13,910 nucleotides of DNA from positions 1-13,910 of the forward strand of contig DLXW01000195.1 of NCBI GenBank assembly GCA_003448685.1, written 5' to 3'. The position numbers were made by a program, and so were the translations under genes. The notes beneath the pieces are model-generated. The model did no database searches. It was not told the DNA's origin and saw only the letters and a program-made list of their open reading frames with translations. The first letter of the stretch is position 1; each line of letters starts with the position of its first letter. This DNA comes from Cyanothece sp. UBA12306 (GTDB lineage Bacteria > Cyanobacteriota > Cyanobacteriia > Cyanobacteriales > Microcystaceae). Positions 6,093-12,970 of this stretch are shown in pieces.

Positions 6093-8969
6093 TTAAGCTT
6101 TTGATTTTACCATCGGGTGTTTTTTCAAAGCTTGTTTTAAATATTTACCCGTATAAGAATTAGGATTTTTAGCTATTTCTTCAGGATTACCTACAGCGAT
6201 AATTTCTCCTCCTTTATCTCCTCCTTCGGGACCTAAATCAATAATCCAATCTGCACAACGAATTACATCTAAATTGTGTTCAATAACTACAATAGAATTA
6301 CCTTTATCAACTAATCTCTGTAAGACATTCAGCAGGTGATGGACATCATAAAAAGATAGTCCTGTGGTAGGTTCATCAATCAAATATAAAGTTTTTCCTG
6401 TGGATCTTCTTGACAATTCTGAAGCTAATTTAACCCGTTGCGCTTCCCCTCCTGATAAGGTGGGTGCAGACTGTCCTAATTTAATGTAACCTAAGCCAAC
6501 ATCCACTAGAGTTTCTAACCGTTTAACTGCTTTAGGAATATTCTTAAACACTTCTAATGCTTCTTCTATAGTCATGTTTAAAACATCAGCAATAGAATAA
6601 TCTTTATACTTCACTTGTAGGGTTTCTCGATTATATCTTGCACCTTTACAAACCTCACATTGAACGTAAACATTAGGCAGAAAATTCATTTCAATCACAT
6701 TAACTCCTTGTCCGTTACAAATTTCGCAGCGTCCCCCCTTTACATTAAAGGAAAATCGACCTTGTTTATAACCCCTAGCTTTCGCTTCAACAGTTTGAGA
6801 AAAAAGTTCTCTGATACCATCAAAAACCCCTGTATAGGTAGCAGGATTAGATCTCGGAGTTCTACCAATAGGAGACTGATCAATAACAATTACTTTATCA
6901 ATTGCTTTAAGTCCTTTAATTGCCCCTAACTCTTTAGGAAAAGGAACTTGACGGGTTAGGTGATGCTGTAAAGCAGGATGTAATAACTCATTAATTAAGG
7001 TAGATTTTCCTGATCCTGAAACTCCAGTAATACATACTAGGTTGCCTAAAGGAATCTCAATATCTATGTTTTTTAAGTTATTTTGATGGCAATTTTTTAG
7101 AAGTAAAGAGTCCCCATTTCCTGGGCGACGTTTAGCAGGGGTTTCTATAACTTTTTTCCCCGATAGATAAGCCCCAGTTAAAGATTTTTTGTTCTTAAGT
7201 ATGGTATCTAAATTTCCTTGACAGACAATACTTCCACCATGAATACCCGCTAAAGGACCAATATCAACTAGATGATCAGCACTTTCTATAGTTTCTTGAT
7301 CATGTTCTACGACAATTAAAGTATTACCTAAATCTCTCAGCTTTTTTAAAGTCTGTAATAATCGTTGATTATCCCTTTGATGTAAGCCAATACTAGGCTC
7401 ATCTAAGACATATAATACCCCCGTCAACCCTGAACCAATTTGGGTAGCTAAACGGATGCGTTGTGCTTCCCCTCCAGAAAGGGTCATGGTTCCTCTATCT
7501 AGGGTTAAATAATCTAGACCAACATCGAGGAGAAATTGTAAGCGGTTTTTGATTTCCTTGAGGGCTAATTCTCCAATTAAAGCTTGTCTGGGAGTTAATT
7601 CTAATTGCTGGACTTTTTCTAAACATTTATCAATGGAAACACTGGTCAATTCATCAATCTTACACTGTCCTAACCGCACCGCTAAAGATTCAGGTTTAAG
7701 TCGCTTTCCTTCGCAGGTTTTACAAGTTTTGTCAACAACATATTTGTCTAGTTTCTGTTTAATAAGTTCAGAATTAGTTTCTTGGTAACTTTTTTCTAAA
7801 ATAGCGAGGATACCGCCAAAATTTCGATAATATCCTTGACTATTCCTTGAACGAGAATCATCCTCAAACCAAATAGGTTCTGCACTACCATAGAGGAGGA
7901 TTTTTTGTTGTTCTTTGCTTAATTTATTCCAGGGAGTTTGAATATCAAAACCACAACTTTGTCCCACACTATAGAGTAAAGAAAGATAATAAGAATTGTC
8001 TTTTTCTGACCAAGGAGCGATCGCCGCATATAAAGGCGCTGAAGGGTCAGGAATGACTAAATCAGCAGAAAATTGACGTAAACTTCCTAAACCATGGCAG
8101 TTAGAACAAGCACCATAGGGTGAATTAAACGAGAATAAACGAGGAGATAATTCCTCCATTACAGCACCATGTTCAGGACAAGCAAAGTTTTCAGAAAATA
8201 CAATTTCTGAAGCTGTTTTAACCTCCCCATTGTCATTATTTGCTCGATCTAAAATTTCAATAATTGCCAACCCTTCTGACTGCTTTAAACAAGTGCTTAA
8301 AGAGTCGGTTAATCTTTCTTCTAATCCTTCTTTTTTAATTAAACGATCTATGACTATTTCAATGTTATGGTAATGATTTTTCTTCAATTCAATACTATCA
8401 GAAAGTTCGCGCACCTCACCGTCAATTCTGACCCGAACAAATCCCTGGGATGCTAAACTCGATAATAGTTGTTTATGGGTTCCCTTTTTTCCGCGAACTA
8501 CAGGGGAAAGCACTTGAAACTTAGTGCGATCGCTCAATTCCATTACCCGATCGCACATTTGATCAATACTTTGGGGACTAATACTGCGATCGCAGATCGG
8601 ACAATGGGGTTGTCCGGCCCGTCCAAACAATAAACGCAAATAGTCGTAAATTTCTGTTACCGTCCCCACCGTAGAACGGGGGTTATGGGAAGTTGACTTT
8701 TGATCAATAGAAATAGCCGGACTCAAACCCTCGATCGCATCTACATCAGGTTTATCTAATTGTCCCAAAAACTGTCTCGCATAAGCACTCAAGGACTCTA
8801 CATATCGTCTTTGTCCTTCTGCAAAAATGGTATCAAAGGCCAAAGAAGACTTACCCGAACCCGAAACCCCTGTAAAGACAATTAAGCGATCACGAGGAAG
8901 ATCCAGGTCAATATTCTTTAAATTATGCTGCCTTGCGCCACGAATACGGATAATATTGGAATCAGACAT
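6093..8969 (-). CDS. uvrA: Excinuclease ABC subunit UvrA
   Basis: UvrA is the damage-sensing ATPase of nucleotide excision repair; a dimer loads UvrB at lesions. Both ABC modules are complete. Module 1 has Walker A GVSGSGKS (34-41), signature LSGGEAQR (497-504) and Walker B VLDEP (521-525). Module 2 has GVSGSGKST (649-657), LSGGEAQR (838-845) and LIDEP (863-867). The C-terminal zinc module has Cys748, Cys751, Cys771 and Cys774. The first zinc module reads C264-P-E-H267 with Cys288 and Cys291, so one usual cysteine is histidine. Extra CxxC pairs occur at 123-126 and 416-419. After the second Walker B the text is TTGLSFYDV, with Ser872 where many UvrAs have His. Length (958) is standard. The start is ATG at 8969. 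Confidence 0.98.
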   Translation of the reverse strand: MSDSNIIRIRGARQHNLKNIDLDLPRDRLIVFTGVSGSGKSSLAFDTIFAEGQRRYVESLSAYARQFLGQLDKPDVDAIEGLSPAISIDQKSTSHNPRSTVGTVTEIYDYLRLLFGRAGQPHCPICDRSISPQSIDQMCDRVMELSDRTKFQVLSPVVRGKKGTHKQLLSSLASQGFVRVRIDGEVRELSDSIELKKNHYHNIEIVIDRLIKKEGLEERLTDSLSTCLKQSEGLAIIEILDRANNDNGEVKTASEIVFSENFACPEHGAVMEELSPRLFSFNSPYGACSNCHGLGSLRQFSADLVIPDPSAPLYAAIAPWSEKDNSYYLSLLYSVGQSCGFDIQTPWNKLSKEQQKILLYGSAEPIWFEDDSRSRNSQGYYRNFGGILAILEKSYQETNSELIKQKLDKYVVDKTCKTCEGKRLKPESLAVRLGQCKIDELTSVSIDKCLEKVQQLELTPRQALIGELALKEIKNRLQFLLDVGLDYLTLDRGTMTLSGGEAQRIRLATQIGSGLTGVLYVLDEPSIGLHQRDNQRLLQTLKKLRDLGNTLIVVEHDQETIESADHLVDIGPLAGIHGGSIVCQGNLDTILKNKKSLTGAYLSGKKVIETPAKRRPGNGDSLLLKNCHQNNLKNIDIEIPLGNLVCITGVSGSGKSTLINELLHPALQHHLTRQVPFPKELGAIKGLKAIDKVIVIDQSPIGRTPRSNPATYTGVFDGIRELFSQTVEAKARGYKQGRFSFNVKGGRCEICNGQGVNVIEMNFLPNVYVQCEVCKGARYNRETLQVKYKDYSIADVLNMTIEEALEVFKNIPKAVKRLETLVDVGLGYIKLGQSAPTLSGGEAQRVKLASELSRRSTGKTLYLIDEPTTGLSFYDVHHLLNVLQRLVDKGNSIVVIEHNLDVIRCADWIIDLGPEGGDKGGEIIAVGNPEEIAKNPNSYTGKYLKQALKKHPMVKSKA

Positions 8970-9010
8970 AAACCATTAACTTCAAAAAGGGGCAATTCCA
9001 TCAACCTCCT

Positions 9011-9093
9011 ATCATAGCTTAACAATCCTTAATATTGTTTGTAGTTAGACAAATTTTGCCTCACCTGTGGGAGCTTCCTCTAATCCTTAATAT
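9011..9093 (-). promoter_or_regulatory. Candidate uvrA promoter region with small repeats
   Basis: Reading the minus strand, TATGAT (9016-9011) is a good -10 candidate about 42 bp upstream of the uvrA start, but no good -35 lies at the right spacing. An inverted repeat AACAAT...ATTGTT (9021-9026 and 9034-9039) sits just upstream. The 12-mer AATCCTTAATAT occurs at 9024-9035 and 9082-9093. No LexA-like box is seen. This 165-bp gap also contains the left boundary of the IS607 element, so the second copy may belong to the element. Confidence 0.3.
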
Positions 9094-9117
9094 GTAGAAT
9101 AATCAAGACAAAAGCAG

Positions 9118-10394
9118 TATAATAAGGACATGAGTTGAGGGTATATTTATCGTCAAGTATGTCAAACCCAAAGAAGCATCAACTATCCTTGGGGTTCATG
9201 TCAGAACTTTGTCTCGATGGGAACAAGAAGGCAAAATCCAAGCCATTAAAACCCCATCGGGGCAAAGAAGATATGATATCGAATCTTATACAGGACAATT
9301 TATCGCACCAGTTAGAACTACCGTTATTTACGCCAGAGTCAGCAGTAGAGCGCAAAAAGAAGACCTCTCTAGACAGGTCAAAGCAATCAAAGAAAAATAT
9401 CCCTTATCAGAAATTATCAGCGAAATTGGCGGGGGACTCAACTTCAGGCGCCAAAAACTTCTTGCCTTATTGGAACGAGTTATGTCAGGAACTATCGGAA
9501 CAATTGTGGTCGCTCACAAAGACCGACTGGCTAGATTCGGTTTCGATTGGATTAACTGGTTCTGCAAGCAATTTGACTGTACAATCGTGGTTCTCAACGA
9601 GACAAACCTTTCTCCTGAAGCAGAAATGGTTGAAGACATCCTCGCCATTCTCCACTGTTTCTCAAGCCGATTATACGGACTTAGAAAATACAAAACTCAG
9701 ATCAAGAAAGATCAAGATTTACCCAAGCCCAGAACTGAAAAGAATGTGGAATAAATGGGTTGCGGCTTGTCGATATTGTTTTAATCAAGCCATTGCTTAT
9801 CAAAAGGAAAATGGCTTGATAGGCAAGATCAAACTAAGAAACATTATTATGCAGTCAAACTTACCAGAATGGATGCAAGAAACGCCATGTCACATTAGAC
9901 AAAATGCCATCTTTGATGCCCATCAAGCCTATAAAGCTAGTCAAGATTGTAAGTTTAGAAGTTGTCATGCTCCTAGACAGACTATCAAATTCAATAATAG
10001 CAATTTTTCTCAGGGTCGATGGTATCCTAAGCTGACTAAAGGGTTAGACTTTAAAACCTCTGAGTCGATTCCAATGAAAAGTATCAATGCTACTCAATTA
10101 GTTAAAACAAAATCAGGAGAATGGTTTGCTGTTTTTCTGAATGAAACCCATCCAAAGGGCAACAATAACGATGGCATTATTAGTTTAGACCCAGGAGTTC
10201 GCTCATTTCTTACTGGGTTTGATGGTCAAAAGTTTCTTGAGATTGGAGTTCAGGATATCGGAAAGATTAATAGATTATGTTCTTATTTAGATAATTTGAT
10301 GAGTCGAATAAGTCAATCTTTTGGGCATAAAAAAGCCAAAATGAGAAAAGCATCTAGTCGCTTAAGAAATCGGATTAGGAATCTAGTTGATGAG
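9118..10394 (+). mobile_element. Decayed IS607-family insertion element
   Basis: Two overlapping frames in the IS607 order, a serine recombinase TnpA followed by TnpB, define the element. The left edge is not visible as a repeat; IS607 elements lack long terminal inverted repeats and target duplications. I place it loosely just before the recombinase, where a TATAAT (9118-9123) could serve as a -10 box. TnpB homology ends abruptly near 10394, so the right end is gone and the element should be immobile. Its loss of the right end is what juxtaposes it with the TPR gene. Confidence 0.75.
9149..9754 (+). CDS. tnpA: IS607-family serine recombinase TnpA (start codon unclear)
   Basis: A MerR-like DNA-binding segment (YVKPKEAS, LGVHVRTLSRWEQEGKI, then TPSGQRRYD) is followed by a serine-recombinase catalytic domain. 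YARVSSRAQKEDLSRQ contains the nucleophile serine of RVS (Ser65 counting from 9149), and HKDRLARFGF carries the active-site arginines. In IS607 this enzyme drives excision and insertion with little target specificity. Residues expected of the helix-turn-helix are encoded from about 9149, but the frame has no ATG, GTG or TTG between the stop at 9131 and TTG at 9209. Starting at TTG would remove the first helix. An ATC codon at 9149 sits 8 bases after GAGG (9137-9140), the place where a start is expected, so a lost or near-cognate start is inferred. The catalytic frame is otherwise intact and about 200 residues, normal for the family. Confidence 0.8.
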   Translation: MVKYVKPKEASTILGVHVRTLSRWEQEGKIQAIKTPSGQRRYDIESYTGQFIAPVRTTVIYARVSSRAQKEDLSRQVKAIKEKYPLSEIISEIGGGLNFRRQKLLALLERVMSGTIGTIVVAHKDRLARFGFDWINWFCKQFDCTIVVLNETNLSPEAEMVEDILAILHCFSSRLYGLRKYKTQIKKDQDLPKPRTEKNVE

Positions 10395-10418
10395 AACCCT
10401 AGTCTATACTTTAATTGA
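9630..10418 (+). pseudogene. tnpB: IS607-type TnpB, truncated after RuvC-I
   Basis: Family similarity begins at 9708 with KIKIYPSPELKRMWNKW, overlapping the recombinase 3' end by about 46 bp. It continues through RYCFNQAIAYQ, the helical RNA/DNA-binding N-terminal region and GIISLDPGVRSFLTGF, where Asp187 (codon at 10188, numbering from TTG 9630) is the RuvC-I aspartate. The arginine/lysine-rich helix KKAKMRKASSRLRNRIRNLVDE follows. Similarity stops at about 10394; the last seven residues before TAA (NPSLYFN) come from other DNA. The RuvC-II glutamate, zinc finger and RuvC-III aspartate are absent, so cleavage is not expected, although an RNA- or DNA-binding half-protein could in principle be made. 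The start is uncertain: TTG 9630 is one candidate, ATG 9744 would cut conserved sequence. It is of a different TnpB subtype from the remnant at 2.3-2.7 kb. Confidence 0.85.
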
Positions 10419-10450
10419 ACGAGCAAAACCCATTGATCAACAAGTCTTGA

Positions 10451-10945
10451 ATGTCTGTGAAAATTACCCTAATCACTATATTATGCCTATTGAGTTTATT
10501 AACTAACCCCCATTCTGTCCACGGTTCTAGAAAAGCTAATCCTTATTTGAAGGCTCAAATTTTTTCTGATGATCCTAACCTAAACCAACTCTTAATTAGA
10601 GGAATGGAAAAAGGTATTCAAGGAGATTATCAAGGAGCGATCGCTGACTTTAACAAAGTTATTATAATTAATCCCTATGAAATCACAGCTTATCACAATC
10701 GAGGAATTGCTTATATTAGACTAGAAAATTATTCTCAGGCGATCGCGGATTTTAATTATGCTTTACTTTTAGATGATCAATTAGCCGAAGTTTACTTAGA
10801 AAGGGCTAAAGTTCATTTAATCTTAAATAATCAAACTAAAGCCAGATCAGATCTACAAATAGCAGCAGAATTATTTAAAAAACAAGGAAATACCTATAGT
10901 TACCAAGAAACTCAAACATTGCTCAGACAAATTAAACCAAGATAA
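10451..10945 (+). CDS. Secreted or periplasmic TPR protein
   Basis: A signal peptide is seen at the N-terminus: Lys4, a hydrophobic core ITLITILCLLSLLT (5-18), and a likely cut near residue 25 (SVHGS). No lipobox is obvious. Three tetratricopeptide repeats follow at about 45-78 (GIQGDYQGAIADFNKVIIINP), 79-112 (AYHNRGIAYIRLENYSQAIADF) and 113-146 (EVYLERAKVHLILNNQTKARSDL). TPRs form helical scaffolds for protein binding; the partner is unknown. At 164 residues it is a typical small cyanobacterial TPR protein. ATG 10451 follows an in-frame stop immediately and has no clear ribosome-binding site. Since TnpB debris ends only about 57 bp upstream, the native promoter and leader may have been lost. 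Two HIP1 sites (10637 and 10739) sit inside two AIADF repeats. Confidence 0.85.
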   Translation: MSVKITLITILCLLSLLTNPHSVHGSRKANPYLKAQIFSDDPNLNQLLIRGMEKGIQGDYQGAIADFNKVIIINPYEITAYHNRGIAYIRLENYSQAIADFNYALLLDDQLAEVYLERAKVHLILNNQTKARSDLQIAAELFKKQGNTYSYQETQTLLRQIKPR

Positions 10946-10997
10946 AAGACCAGATTAGCCTAAAATTAGAACAGGAAAAAATCGAGGGTAGTCAATC

Positions 10998-11870
10998 TTG
11001 AAAGATAGCAAACAAACCGAAAACCTCACCGAAATTCAAGAAATTGTGCGTTCTGTTGGTTGGGGGGCAGCCAAAATTCTCCGTTCCTATTACCGAGGAG
11101 AAGTTAACCAAGGTAATCTAGACATTCAAGAAGATAAAAAAGATGGGCCAGTCACTGCGGCCGATTTAGCAGCTAATCACTATATACTTGAAAAATTACA
11201 GGCTGTTTTTGCTTCTGATACCTTTGGTTATCTGAGCGAAGAAACCCACCAAGGAAACGAACCTATCCCTCAAGACTGGGTTTGGATCATCGATCCCCTA
11301 GATGGAACCCGCGACTTTATCGATAAAACAGGGGAATATGCCTTACATATTGCCCTAGCATACCAAGGTCGCCCCGTAGTTGCCGTAGTTGCCATACCTG
11401 AAGCTGAAAAACTCTATTTTGCGTGCAAAGATCACGGAACCTTTGTCGAAAATGCAGAGGGAAAAATCGAACCAATTAAGGTATCAACCCGTAATCAACT
11501 AGGAGACTTATTTCTCGTTGTTAGTCGCACCCATCGTGACGATCGCTTTCAAAAGCTAATTGATAACTTACCTTTGAAAGATCGCAACTATATGGGGAGT
11601 GTGGGGGGCAAAATTTCCACCATTCTTGAGCAGAAATCTGATGTTTATATTTCTCTATCGGGTAAATCAGCCCCTAAAGATTGGGATTTTGCAGCACCAG
11701 AGCTAATTCTAACAGAAGCAGGGGGAAAATTCACCCATTTTGATGGTACGCCCTTAACCTACAATAAAGGAGATGTGAGACAATGGGGGGGATTAATGGC
11801 TAGTAATGGTCACTGTCATCAACTTCTATGTCAACAAGCAACAGAATTACTCGCTCAGATTGATAGTTGA
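10998..11870 (+). CDS. cysQ: 3'(2'),5'-bisphosphate nucleotidase / inositol monophosphatase family phosphatase (CysQ-like)
   Basis: This is a magnesium-dependent, lithium-sensitive-type sugar phosphatase fold. Metal ligands are visible: Asp56 in TAADLAAN, Glu81/Glu82 in LSEET, Asp99 and Asp102 in WIIDPLDGTRDF, and Asp230 in KDWDFAAPELILTEAGG. The GSVGGKIS block (200-207) also fits. CysQ members remove the 3'-phosphate of PAP, a by-product of sulfate assimilation; related members act on inositol-1-phosphate or fructose-1,6-bisphosphate. KDWDFAAPE and the 290-residue length favour CysQ, but substrate cannot be fixed from motifs alone. The start is TTG at 10998 with GAGGG (10984-10988) nine bases upstream. 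It follows the TPR gene by 52 bp, and tRNA-Phe lies 91 bp after its stop. Confidence 0.85.
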   Translation: MKDSKQTENLTEIQEIVRSVGWGAAKILRSYYRGEVNQGNLDIQEDKKDGPVTAADLAANHYILEKLQAVFASDTFGYLSEETHQGNEPIPQDWVWIIDPLDGTRDFIDKTGEYALHIALAYQGRPVVAVVAIPEAEKLYFACKDHGTFVENAEGKIEPIKVSTRNQLGDLFLVVSRTHRDDRFQKLIDNLPLKDRNYMGSVGGKISTILEQKSDVYISLSGKSAPKDWDFAAPELILTEAGGKFTHFDGTPLTYNKGDVRQWGGLMASNGHCHQLLCQQATELLAQIDS

Positions 11871-11908
11871 GAGAATTGATCACCAAAAAATTTAATTTAG
11901 TTTAACTC

Positions 11909-11937
11909 TTGCAACACTCCCTACTATTTGCTATGAT
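11909..11937 (+). promoter_or_regulatory. Sigma-70-type promoter of tRNA-Phe
   Basis: TTGCAA at 11909-11914 and TATGAT at 11932-11937 are separated by 17 bp, the optimal spacing. Transcription would start around 11944, about 18 bp before the mature tRNA 5' end. There is no other gene it could serve. Confidence 0.75.
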
Positions 11938-11961
11938 AAGGAAATGTGAGAAAAATCACTA

Positions 11962-12034
11962 GCCGGGATAGCTCAGTTGGTAGAGCAGTGGACTGAAAAT
12001 CCTCGTGTCGGCGGTTCAAATCCGCCTCCTGGCA
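11962..12034 (+). tRNA. trnF-GAA: tRNA-Phe (anticodon GAA)
   Basis: A 73-nt cloverleaf: acceptor GCCGGGA pairs with TCCTGGC and the discriminator is A. The D arm is GCTC...GAGC, the anticodon loop CTGAAAA has GAA at positions 34-36, and the T arm GGCGG/CCGCC flanks TTCAAAT. CCA is not encoded. Two departures from the usual cyanobacterial tRNA-Phe are visible: a G4-U69 wobble in the acceptor stem, and a U28-U42 mismatch in the anticodon stem (GTGGA facing TCCTC). Confidence 0.97.
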
Positions 12035-12051
12035 TCTAACCATAATCCTTG

Positions 12052-12120
12052 TCTGATACCCAAGTTATTAAACCGTTCAATATGATTAGTCTGGCCACTA
12101 TCTTTATCAGAAAATTGGGT
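12052..12120 (+). other. Crossing complementary segments (pseudoknot-capable) after tRNA-Phe
   Basis: TCTGATA (12052-12058) is complementary to TATCAGA (12105-12111), and ACCCAA (12058-12063) to TTGGGT (12115-12120). Their order is crossed rather than nested, so both helices together would form a pseudoknot. It lies in the 12035-12400 stretch that has no protein gene. It may be part of the tRNA trailer or chance in AT-rich DNA. Confidence 0.25.
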
Positions 12121-12122
12121 TT

Positions 12123-12150
12123 AAAACCCCGTCGTTCTACGACGGCTTTT
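12123..12150 (+). terminator. Hairpin terminator candidate downstream of tRNA-Phe
   Basis: CCGTCGT (12129-12135) and ACGACGG (12139-12145) make a perfect 7-bp stem with a 3-base loop. It is flanked by AAAA (12123-12126) and TTTT (12147-12150), so it could act in both directions. The T-run is interrupted by a C on each side, making it modest. A relic of an IS200/IS605 end hairpin is an alternative reading. Confidence 0.5.
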
Positions 12151-12210
12151 CTTGATGTTTGATCGATGTCAAAAACCGGTCGATGCCTTTGAGCAGGTCG
12201 ATCGCCTTCT

Positions 12211-12325
12211 TAAGGTTGGGTTAAGGAAGGACACCCAACACCCACCAATCAACGGGATACACTGATAAAACCCTCTGCGATCGCCTATTTTTGATTGGGT
12301 TTCGGTGTTGTCAACCCAACCTACG
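12211..12325. repeat. MITE-like nested inverted-repeat element
   Basis: Three pairs of complementary arms are nested: GGTTGGGTT (12214-12222) with AACCCAACC (12313-12321), CAACACC (12236-12242) with GGTGTTG (12304-12310), and CCAATCAA (12245-12252) with TTGATTGG (12291-12298). Together they fold about 108 bp into one long imperfect hairpin whose tip region includes a HIP1 site (12277-12284). GGTTGGGTT...AACCCAACC repeats are common, mostly unexplained interspersed elements in cyanobacteria. No open frame of note is inside. Confidence 0.65.
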
Positions 12326-12400
12326 ATTTAAGGAATGGGGTTAGAATTGAGTTAACCTTAAATACTTTTCTCCTTGAAAACAACTCGGAAAACTTCACTT

Positions 12401-12619
12401 ATGCTAGACATCAAAGAACAATATTTAACGGATACAGAAGGTAACAAGATCGCCGTTGTTATCGAGATTGAGACCTATCAAAAATTAATGGAAGAACTCG
12501 ACGAATTCTATTGTCTGAAAGGATATGAACAAGCTGTAGCCGAAACAGAAGTAGAAATAATGGCTGGTGACTATATTACATTAGAAGACTACCTAGCTAA
12601 CCGTCAAGAAATTCAGTGA
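12401..12619 (+). CDS. RelB/Phd-like antitoxin
   Basis: A small acidic protein of 72 residues (MLDIKEQYLTDTEGNKIAVV...) placed just before, and overlapping by one base, a RelE/ParE-like toxin. The N-terminal part with the TDTEGNKIAVVIEIETYQKLMEEL pattern is the beta-strand/helix dimerisation and DNA-binding region seen in cyanobacterial Phd/YefM- or RelB-like antitoxins; the C-terminal half (YEQAVAETEVEI...LEDYLANRQ) would wrap the toxin. The antitoxin should neutralise the toxin and repress the operon with it. The frame is open to TTG 12374, but ATG 12401, with GGAA about 10 bases upstream, gives the usual N-terminus. An inverted repeat TTAAGG/CCTTAA (12328-12333, 12356-12361) upstream is a weak operator candidate. 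Confidence 0.85.
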   Translation: MLDIKEQYLTDTEGNKIAVVIEIETYQKLMEELDEFYCLKGYEQAVAETEVEIMAGDYITLEDYLANRQEIQ

Positions 12620-12873
12620 TGAGTTATCAGCTAATTATCCCTAAAGTTGTCGAGAAACAACTCAATAAACTTGCCAATCAAATCAGGGAAACTGTGATTG
12701 AGAATTTACTCATTCTTCAGGATAATCCTAGACCACCGAACTCCTTGAAATTGAAAAACGTTCAGGGATATAGATTAAGGGTAGGAAACTACAGAGTTTT
12801 GTATGATATTGACGATCCGACTCAAACAATAACCATTAGACGTGTTGGACATAGACGAGATATTTATCGGTAA
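12619..12873 (+). CDS. RelE/ParE-superfamily toxin
   Basis: An 84-residue basic protein, MSYQLIIPKVVEKQLNKL..., with the RelE/ParE fold pattern: a first strand, two helices, then LKNVQGYRLRVGNYRVLYDIDD and ITIRRVGHRRDIYR. Arg59 of NYRVLY, and the C-terminal Arg79/Arg80 and Tyr83 of HRRDIYR, occupy the places of the RNase residues of RelE (Arg61, Arg81, Tyr87 in E. coli), so cleavage of mRNA at the ribosome is the likelier activity; ParE-type gyrase poisoning cannot be excluded. ATG 12619 overlaps the antitoxin's TGA (TGATG), implying translational coupling; GTG 12616 would add one residue. A HIP1 site and a repeat follow directly after its stop. Confidence 0.87.
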   Translation: MSYQLIIPKVVEKQLNKLANQIRETVIENLLILQDNPRPPNSLKLKNVQGYRLRVGNYRVLYDIDDPTQTITIRRVGHRRDIYR

Positions 12874-12886
12874 GGCGATCGCTTTC

Positions 12887-12957
12887 TTAGGTTGGGTTGA
12901 GCGAAACAATATTGTGAACGACTTACTGATCCAATTAACCAGCGAAACCCAACACCC
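12887..12957. repeat. Second GGTTGGGTT-type interspersed repeat between the two toxin-antitoxin pairs
   Basis: GGTTGGGTT (12890-12898) and AACCCAACACC (12946-12956) are inverted copies at the ends (8 bp perfect). The heptamer GCGAAAC next to them occurs at 12901-12907 and 12942-12948 in direct orientation. The ends match those of the element at 12211-12325, but the interior differs and it is shorter (about 70 bp). A further partial copy, GGTTGGG, is near 13673. Confidence 0.55.
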
Positions 12958-12970
12958 ATGACTTCCCTGC

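Noticed and set aside
1..8016. Long stretches without HIP1 octamers (1-3348 and 4412-8016) as a sign of foreign DNA.
   Set aside because: One of them covers core genes including most of uvrA, so the uneven spacing is not informative with only eleven sites.
9135..9629. Long open frame (427 codons in all) running through the whole recombinase into TnpB, as if one large fused protein.
   Set aside because: The first 165 codons overlap the recognisable recombinase in another frame and have a Ser/Lys-rich sequence without family features. TnpB similarity starts only at about 9708.
2267..10418. The C-terminal TnpB piece (2.3-2.7 kb) and the N-terminal TnpB piece (9.6-10.4 kb) as two halves of one split gene or trans-acting protein.
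   Set aside because: They look like different subtypes (IS200/IS605 type without obvious zinc finger versus IS607 type), are on opposite strands, and the region joining RuvC-I to the C-terminal part is missing from both.
10390..10506. Small plus-strand frame of 38 codons starting MRTLVYTLIERAKP.
   Set aside because: It overlaps the TPR protein's signal peptide in another frame, crosses the TnpB junction and has no recognisable family.
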